Source: Enoplolaimus lenunculus
Lineage: Eukaryota; Nematoda; Enoplea; Enoplida; Thoracostomopsidae
Direction: 5' to 3'
DNA: 64,000 nucleotides
Assembly: GCA_030248215.1 (NCBI GenBank)
Contig: JASANG010003890.1
Location: 62,001 to 126,000 of the forward strand
Shown here: piece after piece, positions 62,675-64,000 of the stretch
Layout: the number at the start of each line of letters is the position of its first letter
Position numbering within the stretch: position 1 is the stretch's first letter
Program-made: the position numbers and the translations under genes
The notes under the pieces: model-generated
Database searches by the model: none
What the model was told of the DNA's origin: nothing
The model's input: the letters and a program-made list of their open reading frames with translations, nothing else

Positions 62675-62805
62675 ATGTCCTATGCGAGTATACACTTACA
62701 GCTAATTTTAATTGCTGCGTGCATTTTGTTTATTGCAAGTTATGAGGCTGACGCGTTTGGGCAAACAAGTATTGAGTATCTCATAAACAGACTAATGCGA
62801 GCAAG
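62675..62805 (+). CDS. AST-C-like precursor 3, exon 1 only
   Basis: 131 bp: MSYASIHLQLILIAACILFI, then ASYEADAFGQTSIEYLINRL and MRA plus two bases. Donor GTAAGC. The length, phase and the A-[YF]-G-[HQ]-T-S-[LI]-[ED] segment after the signal peptide match precursors 1 and 2. I find no second exon up to 64000, so it should lie to the right. If none exists there, this is a fragment of a duplicated gene. Confidence 0.78.
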
Positions 62806-62846
62806 GTAAGCCATCCAGTGAAGTTTTTACGTACTTTACACATGTA

Positions 62847-63051
62847 CACTGCAAAAAAATGGTGAGTCAAATTGACTCTCTCCGAAATAGGCTCTACGGG
62901 ACTACACAAACTGAGTCAAATTCGATTCCGCCAGAGTCAAACATGCGACTCAGTGAATCGAATATGACTCTGCCGGAGTCGAATTTTGACTCAATTTGTG
63001 TAGTCCCGTAGAGCCTATTTTGGAGAGAGTCAATTTGACTCACCATTTTTT
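62847..63051. mobile_element. family D MITE, copy 8, right end clipped
   Basis: It starts CACTGCAAAAAAATGGTGAGTC after TA and reaches GACTCACCATTTTTTG, where it is cut by the adjoining family E sequence. It lies 42 bp after the donor of precursor 3 exon 1. Confidence 0.88.
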
Positions 63052-63052
63052 G

Positions 63053-63510
63053 ATGTCTTGATTCACGTTATAACCGGAGCAGTCGGGTCTTGATTTGTCT
63101 CATATTGATTCGACGTCAACGTTAAAATTCGAAATCTCATATTCGATGAACGGACACGTTTACGAATATCACCGTTATTAGATTTGCAATGTCACAAGAT
63201 ACTGTGAAAAATTTATGCCCATATTATAATGTATTCCACCATCACGGCGAGTGTCATATGATATTCAGCGGGACAGTGTAATCATCGCATGCACACGAAT
63301 GTCAATAAAAAGTCTAAGTGTAGAGGCACGAATGTGTTTATAAACACCGATTACGCACGAGAAAATGCGTTTCCGACCGAAAAATCGCTAAGAATTAGGC
63401 GTCATAATCAGAAATTCAGATTTCAACTTTTAGTATTAATGTTTACCTCAAGCGAGGTATGTGACATTCGCACATAATATGTCGAATATCATATGATATT
63501 GAAGTGGAAA
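63053..63510. mobile_element. family E element, one end recognised
   Basis: TTCACGTTATAACCGGAGCAG, then ATTCGACGTCAACGTTAAAATTC and two ATCATATGATAT palindromes (about 63255 and 63490). The other terminus is not seen. From 63511 to 64000 there is only a family J-like fragment near 63750-63790. Confidence 0.6.
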
Positions 63511-64000
63511 AGGTGTTTTTGCACCGTAGGGCTGCTGGAGCGAAAACGGACAGAACTCTATTCGCCATACGTCCGCCTCTGAGGAGTCGTTGAAGCTTTA
63601 GTAAAGGGTCGTTGGATTTAGAACCTGGAAATATGTGTTTTTAGTCTTTCTAGAGGTTTAGGACAGGCATGTATCGCATCAAGTAATTCTCCTGCAGTCG
63701 GATCCAAAATGAGAACCAACGTTTGTCATTTATATGTTTAGCACTAAACTGGCGTATGGCTTCTGGCTTGCTTCGCTCGCGAGTGCTTCAACTATATTAT
63801 CGCAATGGTTCCCCCACTTAAAATTGTCCTGGATCGGCTACTAATTCCTCCCCAAGTCAATCAGCGTTCGCGACGACGAGAGTGTGAGAAAACGTAATTT
63901 CTCACGGTTTCCGCGATGTTTTGTCGCTGTATTGCGAGTAATTTACTGAGATTAGGATAAAAATGTTTTATCCGGTTTTTTTCGTTTTTTCCTACCCCTC

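Noticed and set aside
1-64000. LTR elements, endogenous viruses, LINE reverse transcriptase, rRNA or tRNA genes
   Set aside because: I looked for their hallmark motifs in the translated frames and by eye and recognised none. Small RNA genes could be missed without a covariance search.

Overview
This is a window of animal nuclear DNA: AT-rich, with spliced genes, canonical GT-AG introns and very many short non-autonomous DNA transposons (MITEs and foldback elements). I see no bacterial, viral or LTR-element signature and no autonomous transposase. The organism is most likely an invertebrate. The sequence does not settle the phylum: a single ClC-3/4/5-type gene and allatostatin-C-like peptides fit several lineages, and the TTAGGC-like hexamers sit inside transposons, so they are not evidence of a telomere.

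The genes were found by joining exons through matching splice phases and family similarity. (1) 2.2-13.0 kb, minus strand: an animal haem-peroxidase homologue. Seven exons join in phase, an eighth is tentative, and the 3' part runs off the left edge. Its distal-site motif has lost the catalytic His and the haem-linking Asp, so it looks like a pseudoenzyme. (2) 23.9-24.1 kb, minus: the terminal coding exon of an unrecognised gene, with most of it repeated as a near-identical inverted copy about 500 bp away. (3) 36.4-44.6 kb, minus: a complete 16-exon ClC-3/4/5-type 2Cl-/H+ exchanger of 813 residues, with gating and proton glutamates present. (4) 51.4-62.8 kb, plus: a tandem cluster of at least three paralogous neuropeptide precursor genes. 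Two are complete two-exon genes with a C-x-L-S-P-[VI]-Q-C-L-[LI]-W core of allatostatin-C type. Only the first exon of the third is in the window.

Between and inside the genes: three related MITE classes with GGCC-like ends, 8-bp target duplications and internal CCTAAG arrays; TA-flanked foldback elements whose ends carry splice-like sequences on both strands; hAT-like CAGGG elements with 8-bp duplications; foldback elements with TTA duplications; and a 1.75-kb, 18-bp minisatellite at 24.2-26.0 kb. The largest stretches with no recognised gene are 13.0-23.9 kb, 26.0-36.4 kb, 45.4-51.4 kb and 57.3-62.7 kb; they hold mostly these repeats. The genes do not look functionally linked, except for the neuropeptide paralogues, which arose by tandem duplication.
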